DNA of 64,000 nucleotides from Moniliella sp. 'wahieum' (taxonomy: Eukaryota; Basidiomycota; Moniliellomycetes; Moniliellales; Moniliellaceae). Below the pieces are notes generated by a model. It searched no databases and had not been told where the DNA came from. It worked only from the letters and a program-made list of their open reading frames with translations. Numbering within the stretch: position 1 is the stretch's first letter; each line of letters opens with the position of its first letter. Positions 1 to 10,133 of the stretch are shown piece after piece. The stretch covers positions 1 through 64,000 of the forward strand of contig RSEE01000021.1 in assembly GCA_003971905.1 (NCBI GenBank), written 5' to 3'. A program made the translations under genes and the position numbers.

Positions 1-345
1 CTCCAATAGCGTATATTAAAGTTGTTGCAGTAAAACGCTCGTAGTTGAACTTGGGGCTCGGCGGTTTGTGGTCCGCCTCACGGGTGTACTGCGTGTGTCG
101 GGCTCTGTGGGATGTGTGCTTGCTCTTCCTATGGGAGGGTGAGGGCGGCCCCCGGTTTACTTTGAGGAAATTAGAGTGTTCAAAGCAGGCGCTTGTGCGG
201 AATAGATTAGCATGGAATAATAAAATAGGACGATTGTGGTTCTGTTTTGTGGTTGTGACGGAACTGCCGTAATATGAATAGGGACAGTTGGGGGCATTTG
301 TATTGACACGCTAGAGTGAAATTCTTGGATTGTGTCAAGACAACT

Positions 346-383
<38 letters not shown>

Positions 384-1226
384 GGAACGAAGGTCGGGGG
401 ATCGAAAACGATTAGATACCGTTGTAGTCTCGACAGTAAACGATGCCGGCTCGGGATTGGCCCTTGTACATTTTGTCAACAGGGTCAGCACCGTTTCGAG
501 AAATCAAAGCTTTTGGGTGGGGAGTATGGGTCGCAAGGCTGAAACTTCAAGAAATTGACGGAAGGGCACCACCAGAGTGGAGCCTGCGGCTTAATTTGAC
601 TCAACACGGGGAAACTCACCAGGTCCAGACATGGGAAGGATTGACAGATTGATAGCTCTTTCATGATTCTAGGGTGGTGGTGCATGGCCGTTCTTAGTTG
701 GTGAAGTGATTTGTCTGGTTAATTCCGATAACGAACGAGACCTTCTCCTGCTAACTAGCCCCTCTGGCGCATGTTCGCTGTTGGCTGGCTTCTTAGAGGG
801 ACTGTGCTGCGGTATAAGCGCACGAAGTTGGAGGCAATAACAGGTCTGATGCCCTTAGATGTTCTGGGCCGCAGCGCGCTACACTGACAGAGCCAGCGAG
901 TAGGTTGCCTTGTGCAGACGCTCCTTGTCCGGAAGGGCTGGGTACTCTTGTGAAACTCTGTCGTGCTGGGATAGAGCATTGTAATTGTTGCTCTTCAACG
1001 AGGAATTCCTAGAAGCGCAAGTCATCAGCTTGCGTTGATTACGTCCCTGCCCTTTGTAACACCGCCTGTCGTTACTACCGATTGAATGGCTTAGTGAGCC
1101 CTTGGGACTGGCCGTGCTGTGCCTTTACCGGCGCGGCGCTTGGCTGGAACTTGTGCAAACTTGGTCATTTAGAGGAAGTACAAGTCATAACAAGGTTTCT
1201 GTAGGTGAACCTGCAGAAGGATCATT
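1..1226 (+). rRNA. 18S (small subunit) rRNA, 3' part
   Basis: The window opens inside the 18S gene at the conserved CTCCAATAGCGTATATTAAAG block, so only about the last two thirds is present. It ends at the canonical GGATCATT. Length from the first conserved block to the 3' end is close to that of other fungi, so no intron is seen. Several near-universal stretches differ: the 3' TTTGTACACACCGCCCGTC region reads TTTGTAACACCGCCTGTC (1064-1070 onward), and the last hairpin reads CTGTAG..CTGCAG where most eukaryotes have CCGTAG..CTGCGG. The latter is a paired C-G to U-A exchange that keeps the stem, so the divergence is probably real. It is followed by ITS1, 5.8S, ITS2 and 28S in normal order. Confidence 0.97.
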
Positions 1227-1317
1227 CTGGGAAGGTAACCTTGGGGCTCGCCCCATGGTCCACCTGTGAACACAAACAAACCCACTAGCAGGAGGAAGGA
1301 AGTACTATGATTATTAT
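1227..1317 (+). other. ITS1 (very short)
   Basis: The spacer between the 18S 3' end and the start of 5.8S is only about 90 bp. It contains a small inverted repeat around CTTGGGGCTCGCCCCATGG. Boundaries are set from conserved rRNA ends and may be off by a few bases. Confidence 0.85.
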
Positions 1318-1472
1318 ACAACTTTTGGCAATGGATCTCTTGGTTCTCCCATCGATGAAGAACGCAGCGAAACGCGAAAGGTAGTGTGAATTGCAGAACC
1401 GTGAACCATCGAGTCTTTGAACGCATCTTGCGCCAGGGGGCTATTCCCCCCGGCATGCCTGTTTGAGTGTTG
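1318..1472 (+). rRNA. 5.8S rRNA
   Basis: It contains the conserved GATCTCTTGG, CGATGAAGAACGCAGCGAAA, TGTGAATTGCAGAA and TTTGAACGCATCTTGCGC blocks and ends near CATGCCTGTTTGAGTGT. The 5' region (TTTTGGCAATGG) and the CCGTGAACCATCGAGTC segment are unusual variants. The TTTGAGTGT ending is the form usual in Basidiomycota (Ascomycota mostly have TTCGAG), which is the best taxonomic hint in the locus. Confidence 0.95.
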
Positions 1473-1596
1473 TGAATCCTTTCATTCGGTGGAATGGATG
1501 TGGGAGTTTGATCCATCGGGGTCTCTCCTGAAAAGTACGAAGGTACCACTAGGAAGAGACGTTGTAGTGGGAGGCCGATACGAACACCCCCCCGAT
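1473..1596 (+). other. ITS2 (very short)
   Basis: About 125 bp separate the 5.8S end from the conserved 28S start (GACCTCAGATCAGGTAGGACTACCC). With ITS1, the whole ITS1-5.8S-ITS2 segment is only about 370 bp, well below typical filamentous basidiomycetes. Confidence 0.85.
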
Positions 1597-1928
1597 TCGA
1601 CCTCAGATCAGGTAGGACTACCCGCTGAACTTAAGCATATCAATAAGCGGAGGAAGAGAAACAAACATGGATTCCCCTAGTAGCGGCGAGCGAAGCGGGA
1701 TGAGCCCAGATTGAAAGCTCCCTTGCGGGCGCATTGTAAGCTGGAGACGTGCCTCGTGCGGTGCGGCTGGACGCCAAGTCTGCTGGAAAGGCATCAGAGA
1801 GCAGCATGAGAATCCCGTGCTTGGTCTGGCCTGGTGCCGTGTTGTGGGGTGCGCTCGACGAGTCGCGTTGTTTGGGAATGCAGCGCAAGAGGGGTGGGTA
1901 AAGGCCATCCAAGGCTAAATATGGGGGA

Positions 1929-1962
<34 letters not shown>

Positions 1963-3739
1963 ATGAAAGCACTTTGGAAAGAGAGTTAAAGAGTACGTGA
2001 AATTGCCAAAAGGAAGCGTGGAAGTCAGTGCCGGAGCGGCGCCGCGTCTGCCCCTCTGGGGGGTGTACTGTGGCGGCGTGGGGCCCATGTCGGTTGTGTG
2101 TGGGGGGAGAAGGCGGCGCGGAAGGTGGCTTTCCCTTTGGGGGGAGTGTTATAGCCGCGCTGTGGATGCCCTGCGGACGACCGAGGACTGCCGTGGTGGT
2201 GGTGGACATGGGCTTAATGGCTTTCAGCGGCCCGTCTTGAAACACGGACCAGGAGTCTAACATGTATGCGAGTATGTGGGTGGCAAACCCGGCGTGCGAA
2301 ATGAAAGTGATGTGGGTACGAACCCTCGGGTGCAGTACCGGCCGGCCCTGCGTGTGCGCACAAGATGGGTCTGAGCAAGAGCATACTGTTGGGACCCGAA
2401 AGATGGTGAACTTTGCCTGGCTAGGATGAAGCCAGGGGAAACCCTGGTGGGGTCCGTCGCGGTTCTGACGTGCAAATCGATCGTTTGAGCTGGGCAAAGG
2501 GGCGAAAGACTAATCGAACCATCTAGTAGCTGGTTCCTGCCGAAGTTTCCCTCAGGATAGCAGAAGCTCGTGTGAGAACAATTTTATGAGGTAAAGCGAA
2601 TGATTAGAGGCCTTGGGGACGAAATGTTCTTAACCTATTCTCAAACTTTAAATGCGTAAGAAGCACTTGCTGCTTGGTTGAGCTTGTGCGTTGAATGTGA
2701 GTTTCTAGTGGGCCTTTTGGTAAGCAGAACTGGCGATGCGGGATGAACCGATCGTGTGGTTAAGGAGCCAGAGTACACGCTCATGAGACACCACAAAAGG
2801 TGTTGGTACATCTAGACAGTTGGACGGTGGCCATGGAAGTCGGAATCCGCTAAGGAGTGTGAACAACTCACCAACCGAATGTACTAGCCCTGAAAATGGA
2901 TGGCGCTGAAGCGTGTTCCCATACCACACCTTTCGTGCCAGAGTTGTGCGAAAGAGTAGGCAGGCGCGGGGGTTTTGTGCCGAAGCGTTGGGCGTGAGCC
3001 TGCGTGGAACGGCCCCTGGTGCAGATCTTGGTGGCAGTAGCAAATATTCAAGCGAGTAACCTTGAAGACTGAAGTGGAGAAAGGTTCCATGGTAACAGCA
3101 GTTGGACATGGGTGAGCCGATCCTAACCGATAGGCTGATGCTGATCCATAGCACCCTTTGGGGGGTGTGGTTCGGGAAAGGGAAGACGGTTAAGATTCCG
3201 TCGCCGGGATGAGGATGTATTGAGCGGTAACGCAAGCAAGCCAGGAGACGCTGGCGAGTACCCCAGGAAGAGTTTTCTTTTCTGCTTAACCATGCTGAGA
3301 ATGCGCCGTGGAATCGGGTTATCCGGAGAGACGGTGCAGGGCGTGGGAAGAGTGCTGGCGCTACGCTGGCATCTGGTGTGTGCTCGACGGCCCGTGAAAA
3401 TCCTGGTGCGTGTCTAGTCTCTCGCCCGGTCGTACTGATCACCGCAGCAGGTCTCCAAGGTGAAGAGCCTCTAGTTGAAACGAGAACGTAGGTAAGGGAA
3501 GTCGGCAAATTTGATCCGTAACTTTGGGAGAAGGATTGGCTCAAGGCTTGGGTGCTGGCCGGGGCGTGCGGGTGGGCGGCCTGGGCTGCCGGGGGCGCAA
3601 GCTCCTGGCGGGGGCGGCGCGCGCTGCGGCGCGGTCCGAAAGGTGCGCTGAACAAGCGACTTGGAACTGGTACGGACGCGGGGAATCTGACTGTCTAATT
3701 AAAACATAGCATTGCGATGGCCATAACGTGGTGTTGACG

Positions 3740-3773
<34 letters not shown>

Positions 3774-3789
3774 AGTGAAGAGATTCAAC

Positions 3790-3851
<62 letters not shown>

Positions 3852-3899
3852 TTAATTCGTGACGCGCATGAATGGATTAACGAGACTCCCACTGTCCCT
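1597..3899 (+). rRNA. 28S (large subunit) rRNA, truncated at the 3' side
   Basis: It starts at the D1 landmark (ACCCGCTGAACTTAAGCAT) and runs colinearly through D1/D2, the GTAACTATGACTCTCTTAAGGTAGCC core at about 3,810-3,838 and GATTAACGAGACTCCCACTGTCCCT. Homology stops abruptly at about 3,899. The expected continuation (ATCTACTATCTAGCGAAACC) is absent, and nothing resembling the last third of 28S occurs elsewhere in the window. The unit is therefore a partial 28S joined to unrelated DNA. It could be the end unit of the rDNA array, an insertion or rearrangement breakpoint, or an assembly join. Confidence 0.93.
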
Positions 3900-6800
3900 C
3901 ACTGGTCAAGGTCCCTCGCGGTTCTGATTGAAAAGAAGTATAACGTTCCCCCCTCTCTCTTCGGAGAGAGGGGGCTTTGCACCTCGAAAGCTAACCCTAG
4001 AGAACCATACCACAAATTGGCATAGAAACGGGATTGGAATAGGAATCGAATTTGCTGTGTGATATCCCCTCCCTTTCCCTGTTGCGTCTTTGTTACCGAT
4101 CCCCCTGTAAGATTCCGACGTGTGGATATACTGACCTCCTTCCGACTTGTACGTATGCTGATCCCTGCAAATGCTGACTTGTGAATATACTGTTCAGGCA
4201 GGCCACCTGGGCAGAGTGTCTTTCCAACCACGCGCCGGAGTAGTGTACGACCCCCTGTATCCCCCGCACGGGACTGCCTGCCTCACCATCCCCTCATAGA
4301 TCAATGCATGCCCTCATATCCCTCTACTCTAGCACCACCACCATCCGCCACCATATAACTGTGACCACACCGCATCCCGTCCGATCTGCGACGGTCACCA
4401 GTGCATCACCCAGTAAGTGTATATACCGCAATAGAAGATGAGGCCCCCATGAGAATCCTCGATGCCGTCATTTTTTCTGCTCCCTCTACTCCAGCTGCAC
4501 CTCCGCGTCTATCGTTCTACCCACACACCCCTTTCCAGATCTCCCTTTCGTTCTATGAGACGCTCCCATCACCCATTCCCCCACTGCAGTCACATGAGCA
4601 GCTACGCCGTATAGTACCTCCCAACTTTGCAACCTCACTCTGCCAAACGATCGAACCCCCCCCCCGCGCCGCCACCCTTCGCCCAGCGGTACACCTATCC
4701 ACCCTCTTCCCTTTGTACTAGCAGAACTTGGACGTAGCACCAACTATACTGGGGCTAAACCGTTTTTCCCTTGGACGTTAATAGTGTGGCTGCGCATCTA
4801 TTCCTAACCCTAGCGCCGCATAAGCCCGTGCGCGTGCGTCGGATAGGGTTGGCATCACAGCTGGTCGGGCCTGTCGCCGCCTGCTTCGTCTGCCCCTCCG
4901 CCGCCACCACCACCACCACCATGCACGCCAAGCCATTGTTCCAGCCAGCACTTTCAGCATGTGCATTGGTCCTGCTGACCTCGGCGGGGCGACCAATGTG
5001 AGGCCTTCGGAGGTATCATGGGTGCAAAACTCAGTCTCGATTCGCCCCAGCCGGTGCTCAATCCCCTGCCACCTCGAACCAAGCGGAGTGGAGGGGTGCC
5101 CACGAGCATGTTCATTTCCAGTGGTGGTGTTGAGCTCTTCCATCCTCCCTGCCGTTACGTTTCCTCGACGCTTGTCTTAACTCGGAGCCAAGCGGGGAGG
5201 CCACCCTGCGTGCCCCCACCCCCTCCCAAGCGCATAAGAGGGGGGCACACTGTGATGCCGAACGCCTGTTGCTCATCGGCTGAGCGCATGCGCTGCTTGA
5301 AGTAAGTCTCCACTATTGCCTTGCTTGCTCGTCGCTGACTTTCGAATATGAACACAAGATGAGCCTTAAGGGATGCACCTGTCCCTATCTATCACGTTGC
5401 GCAACCATCCCTTAGGGAACGGGCTAGGCGACTACAGCTGCGCAAGAATTGTTGTTTGAAGATGATGCTGAAGGTGATGCGCCCTCGGCAATGCGAGCGA
5501 TACTCCAGCTACTGGCATACGAAGATGGTCTACCAACAGCAGCGGCCGGGGGCAATAAGTGCGGCCTGTGCCGCATCCCTGGCCACACAGACGTGATCGG
5601 GGCCAAGGCTTGATTGACGTGTCGATCCAGTCGTTTGCATGCAAGAAAGGGATAGCCCTGATCAGGTTGAATGCAGCGCAGCGGACATCATGGCGAACGG
5701 GTAGGGGCGAATTGGAACTGCAGCGACAGATGCAGTTTTCCATGGGCCCCGGCGCCAGATTAAATATCTCTCCCGGCAACGACGCCCTCGGATGATGGCG
5801 GGAAACGCGTCCCCCAGACCGGGAGCATTTTACATGAAAACAACGGACGGGTGTCGCAAGAGCTTGAGGACTACTATGAAGACGTGGATCTAGTCCTGGA
5901 CGGCATCTGCTGCGACACGGCGCCGATGAAGAGGCGGGTGCGCACATGCAGATACGTCAATTGCTTTTGCTGTGTACGTTGTTCATATCCTTCTGCAGTA
6001 GTCCATGTTACTGACATTTCGCATTGGTGGTAAGTAGGCGGCTGGCGGCTCGATCCCTCAGGACTGCATTGAAAGCATGTCGGAACCCGGAAATGGTAAG
6101 GCTGAACCAAGGTTGCCCCCATCGCGCCGCAGATTACAGACGCACGGTGGGCGGTAGCCGCCCCGCCGGGTGCGCTGGGACGAAGGCGTATCAAATGTGT
6201 GATGGAGCGGACAGGCGGCAGTGTGTGCTCGTCGTCCACTTGTCTGTGCTGATGTTGGTTGTGGGGCGTTCTTGATTGTGACTCTGGCTTGCGCCTTGAG
6301 TATTTGAATGACGCTCAGTGGCAGCGCTAACGGGTTCCCTGTCGGTTTCTTGGTACGTCCATCCTCCCATGCGGTCGCCATGTAATGCATGAAAACCGCT
6401 TAAACGGCTGCTTTTGTTTGTTCATTCCCAAGGGCCGGGGGGGGGGGGTCAGTTGATGGGTGTGTAGTCATATGGTCCATCCCGTGTCTGGACTGTGGAC
6501 GAGAGGAGGGACCTGGCGGTGGCAGCAGACGCGGCGCGAGACACAAGTCGTCTCTCCAGGCTGCCGAGACCGGAAATGCCGGCACTCGCTTCCCCCACCG
6601 GTGCAGTCCGAGCCGGCGCTAGAGAGTATTCGGTATGTTGACCCTGGCGAGCAGGGGTCCCCCGGCTGTCTCCGGCTGCGGGCCCTGTCACCAGGTCAAG
6701 TGATGGCGATCAGACTTCCGGGAGGCCACTGCCCCGCTACACAGGGAGTCTCCTCAAGAATTCAAAATTGTGGAGCAGAGGCTACACCACCATCACTTAT

Positions 6801-7733
6801 TCCCGCGCTCTAACTTATATCTCCAGAGATTTTATAGCCCAGGGGAACCCGGGGGAGCCCGCCGGATCGTACCCCTTCCGACATGAACGAGAGCAAACCC
6901 AGCGTCGTACCCGTTGACGAGTGTCAACTGTTGACATACTCGAGATGTAGCTCCTTTGCCTGGTGTTTCCCAGGCGTTGCGTTCTGGCGCCCGAGATCTC
7001 CTCTCAGGTTACAAGAGTTTCAAACTTCGAGCTCCACCCTTCTGAAGGCCCTCTGAGGCCCTGAACGTTGAACCCCTGAGGCCCGAGGGGAGATCTGAGA
7101 TCTGAGAGGCATCAGACTGAGGTGTAAGGGTCACATCACACAGGACCATCTTTATCTCTTCAGTTCCTATCAGTTGTGCACGGCCAGTACTGAGACTCAC
7201 TGAGGTTCGTAGCTCACATGGTCCGCACGCATTGGGTGCATCATGCATCACATATCACGCATCACGCATCGCCGCCGTCTAATGCAACCAACAGGCAACT
7301 ATTATCGCACGTGGGTACTTAGGCCCCACAAATCAGTGGCGTCTCCACGCAGTGTGTGCGACTTTCCATGTGCATTTGCCACACAGTGTTGGGTACACGT
7401 ATTAGGTGGCCCAATAGCCCTGCCTCCTAGCCTGCATCCACACCTCTGCAATGGCTGACCACCGGATCTCAGATCACCCGCCTGCGGTGTGGTGGTGTGG
7501 CGGAGGTGAGCGGCGGGGCTTTAGATTACCACCCACTTGCCAGCACTGATGCAGCTCATGGGACTCTTCCACTAAGTACTAATACCGCATCCCACTTCAA
7601 GCTTCAACTACCCGGGCGGAAATGCGCTATATGCGTCACAAGCAGCGCCGTTCAACGTTCATTGCTGGGGTTGTTCGCCGGCAACTGCTAACTTACGGCT
7701 GATCCTCTATCAGTCTACCACCGCTTTCCCCAA
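3900..7733. other. Gene-poor region next to rDNA
   Basis: Apart from the hairpin just after the 28S break, no convincing gene is seen. A CCACCACCACC run lies at about 4,902-4,920, and a short GAGATCTGAGATCTGAG duplication at about 7,090-7,107. A plus-strand stretch at about 5,425-5,950 is weakly coding-like, with a CGLC....H pattern reminiscent of a retroelement zinc knuckle, but it is broken by stops and reported only as a lead. Confidence 0.5.
3949..3974 (+). repeat. Perfect 11-bp hairpin with TTCG loop
   Basis: The sequence CCCCCTCTCTC-TTCG-GAGAGAGGGGG forms an uninterrupted 11-bp stem closed by a C(UUCG)G tetraloop. It lies 50 bp past the 28S break. As RNA it would be extremely stable. 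Its function is unknown; a processing or termination structure of the truncated unit is one possibility. Confidence 0.8.
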
Positions 7734-8798
7734 ATGACCAAAGATCAAGGCCAAGCTCGGAGTCATGCGATCGACATGGCGCTCAAGAAGCGCGAAGCAG
7801 AAGGAAAGGTCGTCAAGATGCTGCTCCTGGGCAGCGGCGAAAGTGGCAAGTCAACTGTCCTCAAACAAATGAAGCTGATCCATCGTGGGCCCTACACACC
7901 AGAGGAGCGGGAATCGTTTAAGGCGGTCATCTTTTCCAACACGTTCGAGAGCATGCGGGTTATGCTTGAGGCCATGGAGGTTCTCGCCATTCCCATTCAA
8001 TCGCCTGAAGCAGCCTTGGCAGCTAAACAAGTTATCCAGGCGAAAACTGGCCAGTTTGATTTACTCCACCTCTCCCCGTCCTTAATTCAAGCCATTGGCA
8101 AACTTTGGTTGGATGCAGGGGTGCAGCATGCATTTTCTCGTTCGCATGAGTTCCAGCTGAACGACTCAGCAGCGTACTACTTTGATGCGATCGAGCGGAT
8201 TGGTTTGCCTGGATATATCCCGACGGACCAGGACGTGCTGAGAACTCGGGTCCAGACGACTGTAGTCGTTGAGGAAAGATTTGATATCGACGGGACTTCG
8301 TACCGGATTGTTGATGTCGGTGGGCAACGCTCGGAGAGGCGCAAGTGGATCAGCTGCTTTGAGGGGGTGACTGCTCTTCTTTTTATGGTTGCCCTGTCAG
8401 AATATGATCAGGTACTCTATGAAGACAACACAACCAGCCGCTTGCACGATTCCCTGGCGCTCTTTGACTCAATCTGCAACTCGCAATGGTTTGTCAAATC
8501 GGCCCTCCTCCTCTTCCTCAACAAGACAGACTTATTCCGAGCCAAATTGCCCAAATCTCCATTACAACGCTACTGTCCAGACTATGTTCCGATGGTTCAG
8601 GCTGAGCTCAAGCCCGCAGAGGAGTTTAGACACGCAGCCAGCTTCTTGACCAACAAGTTTGTTTCGTGCTCTCGGACGGAACGGGTCACCTACCCTTACT
8701 TGACGTGCGCCACAGACACGAAACAGATCGCGTTTGTCCTTCAAGCTGTCCGTGACATCATCACGCGCACCAACCTGCGCACGATGGGCCTGCTATGA
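7734..8798 (+). CDS. Heterotrimeric G-protein alpha subunit
   Basis: This GTP-binding alpha subunit would relay signals from seven-helix receptors at the plasma membrane (mating, nutrient or cAMP signalling). The 354-residue uninterrupted frame matches the family length. Motifs are complete: P-loop GSGESGKST (about 33-41), switch I around VLRTRVQTT, DVGGQRSERRKW, base-recognition NKTD and TCATDT. The C-terminus ends MGLL and lacks the Cys four residues from the end that pertussis-toxin-sensitive alphas carry. The N-terminus is MTKDQGQARS, without the MGxxxS myristoylation signal; the frame stays open a few codons upstream, so a missed upstream exon may supply it. It is one of the few conserved genes here without an indel. 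Which fungal alpha class it belongs to is not settled by inspection. Confidence 0.95.
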   Translation: MTKDQGQARSHAIDMALKKREAEGKVVKMLLLGSGESGKSTVLKQMKLIHRGPYTPEERESFKAVIFSNTFESMRVMLEAMEVLAIPIQSPEAALAAKQVIQAKTGQFDLLHLSPSLIQAIGKLWLDAGVQHAFSRSHEFQLNDSAAYYFDAIERIGLPGYIPTDQDVLRTRVQTTVVVEERFDIDGTSYRIVDVGGQRSERRKWISCFEGVTALLFMVALSEYDQVLYEDNTTSRLHDSLALFDSICNSQWFVKSALLLFLNKTDLFRAKLPKSPLQRYCPDYVPMVQAELKPAEEFRHAASFLTNKFVSCSRTERVTYPYLTCATDTKQIAFVLQAVRDIITRTNLRTMGLL

Positions 8799-8938
8799 CG
8801 TCCATATCTGTATAGCTTCCGCTGTCTTGAATGTCGGACCCCTTCCTTTGTCGCCTGTATTAGTCGCAAGGCTCAAGAGGTTGCCTTAGAGATGAGGTGT
8901 ACAAGCACGTTTGTAGGGGATCTGGAAAAATTCAGCGA

Positions 8939-9040
8939 GCTTCGTTGGCGCAGTTGGCTAGCGCGCAGGTCTCATACGACTGTATGAGTGGCTTGCTACA
9001 CCTAATCCTGAGGTCGCCAGTTCGAGCCTGGCACGAAGCA
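8939..9040 (+). tRNA. tRNA-Met(CAT), elongator, with 28-nt intron
   Basis: A perfect 7-bp acceptor stem (GCTTCGT/ACGAAGC) is followed by a D arm with GCGC pairs, anticodon loop CTCATAA and T arm GCCAG-TTCGAGC-CTGGC, with discriminator A. Exons are 8939-8976 and 9005-9040. The intron sits after position 37, the canonical site. The intron contains TATGAG, perfectly complementary to the CTCATA of the anticodon loop, giving the usual anticodon-intron pairing. The T-T mismatch at 31-39 is typical of elongator tRNA-Met and argues against initiator. Confidence 0.96.
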
Positions 9041-10133
9041 TTATGTTTTACCTCCCATCTTTTGGCTGGGCATCATTGACGTGAGTGCGCTTGAGGCCTG
9101 GAGGCATGGCCTGCTTTTATGGGAGAGAGAAGTCGCGCGGGAGCGGCCCATCGATTGGTACTTCTGTGGCCAAGTGACCGGCCGGTGACCCTCCCCATCT
9201 AGCCCTTACCTTTTCTGTGCTCCGACTGCTTTGCCTTCCTACTCCAATAGCTTCTTCGATTCCAGCATCCGGGTATCCAGTAACTCCAGCGCTTATGGTA
9301 CAACTGAGGTCCGGGGCGGGCGTAGTACAGGTTAAGCCGGCCGTATCCAGTGTAGAGGCGACGAACGAAATTGGCATAATCATTGTATCTTGCTGCGTCT
9401 CCATCTGGCTCTCCGAATCAGGGACGCTCTGGGATCAGCCTGATCATCCCTTCTCCTGCCTCCTGCTAGATTGGGCGGGCGAGTGTTCTTGACCGTTGTG
9501 CAGTGAAGGCGGGTATACTATGAAAGATTGATAAGGTCCATGATGTCGATGAGGTAGATGAGGTCGATGGGGTCGATGAGGTTGATGAGGCTACATCATG
9601 CCATGACCATCAAGGTCCAGAATCTGTTTATGCATCAACGACATCATCATTGCCTTCCCCCCCCTTCTCCAACTACGAACACGAGAAGCAACGCGATATA
9701 CAAATTACCCAGCGGGCCCACCCTGTATAGTATAGGGCACCAAGAATACGGTGCGTCAGCGAGAGTGGCAGGGGGGGGATCGTGGGAGACTGGGATGAAA
9801 AGAAAAAATGGGGTACTGAACATGACACAAAACAAGGGCCACCCCACTGGTTAGGGGTTGATACGAGGCGGCGCCAAAAACCAAGTGCAAAGCGGGCGAG
9901 AGTCAAGGGTTATAAGGAGACGAACGGGAGCGGGGGAACACAAGAGGACGAACGAGGAGCAGCAACCGTACCCCCAGCCAACCACGTCTAACGAAGTAGG
10001 AAGGCGGGGGGGGGTGCGTTTGGGGGCGCACGGCGTTGCTGTGCAGACAGGGCGAGAAAGAGTGGCGTACTTGACCAGCATGGGAGCATGGTGTCAAAAT
10101 GAAGAAAGGCGGACAAGGCCAACAGAGCGTGAC
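9041..10133. other. Intergenic region
   Basis: It separates tRNA-Met from the 3' end of the ATG1-like gene. A degenerate GATGAGGT repeat is present at 9,540-9,590, with several poly-C or poly-G runs near 9,657 and 10,007. No convincing gene was found; the open frames overlap on both strands and have no recognisable motifs. Confidence 0.5.

Noticed and set aside
3900-4200. Group I intron or R2-type element inserted in 28S
   Set aside because: No downstream 28S exon, no endonuclease or reverse transcriptase frame, and no clear guide sequence pairing with the exon end were found before the next gene.
9117-9492. Overlapping open frames on both strands between tRNA-Met and the ATG1-like gene
   Set aside because: No motifs, and equally open on both strands.
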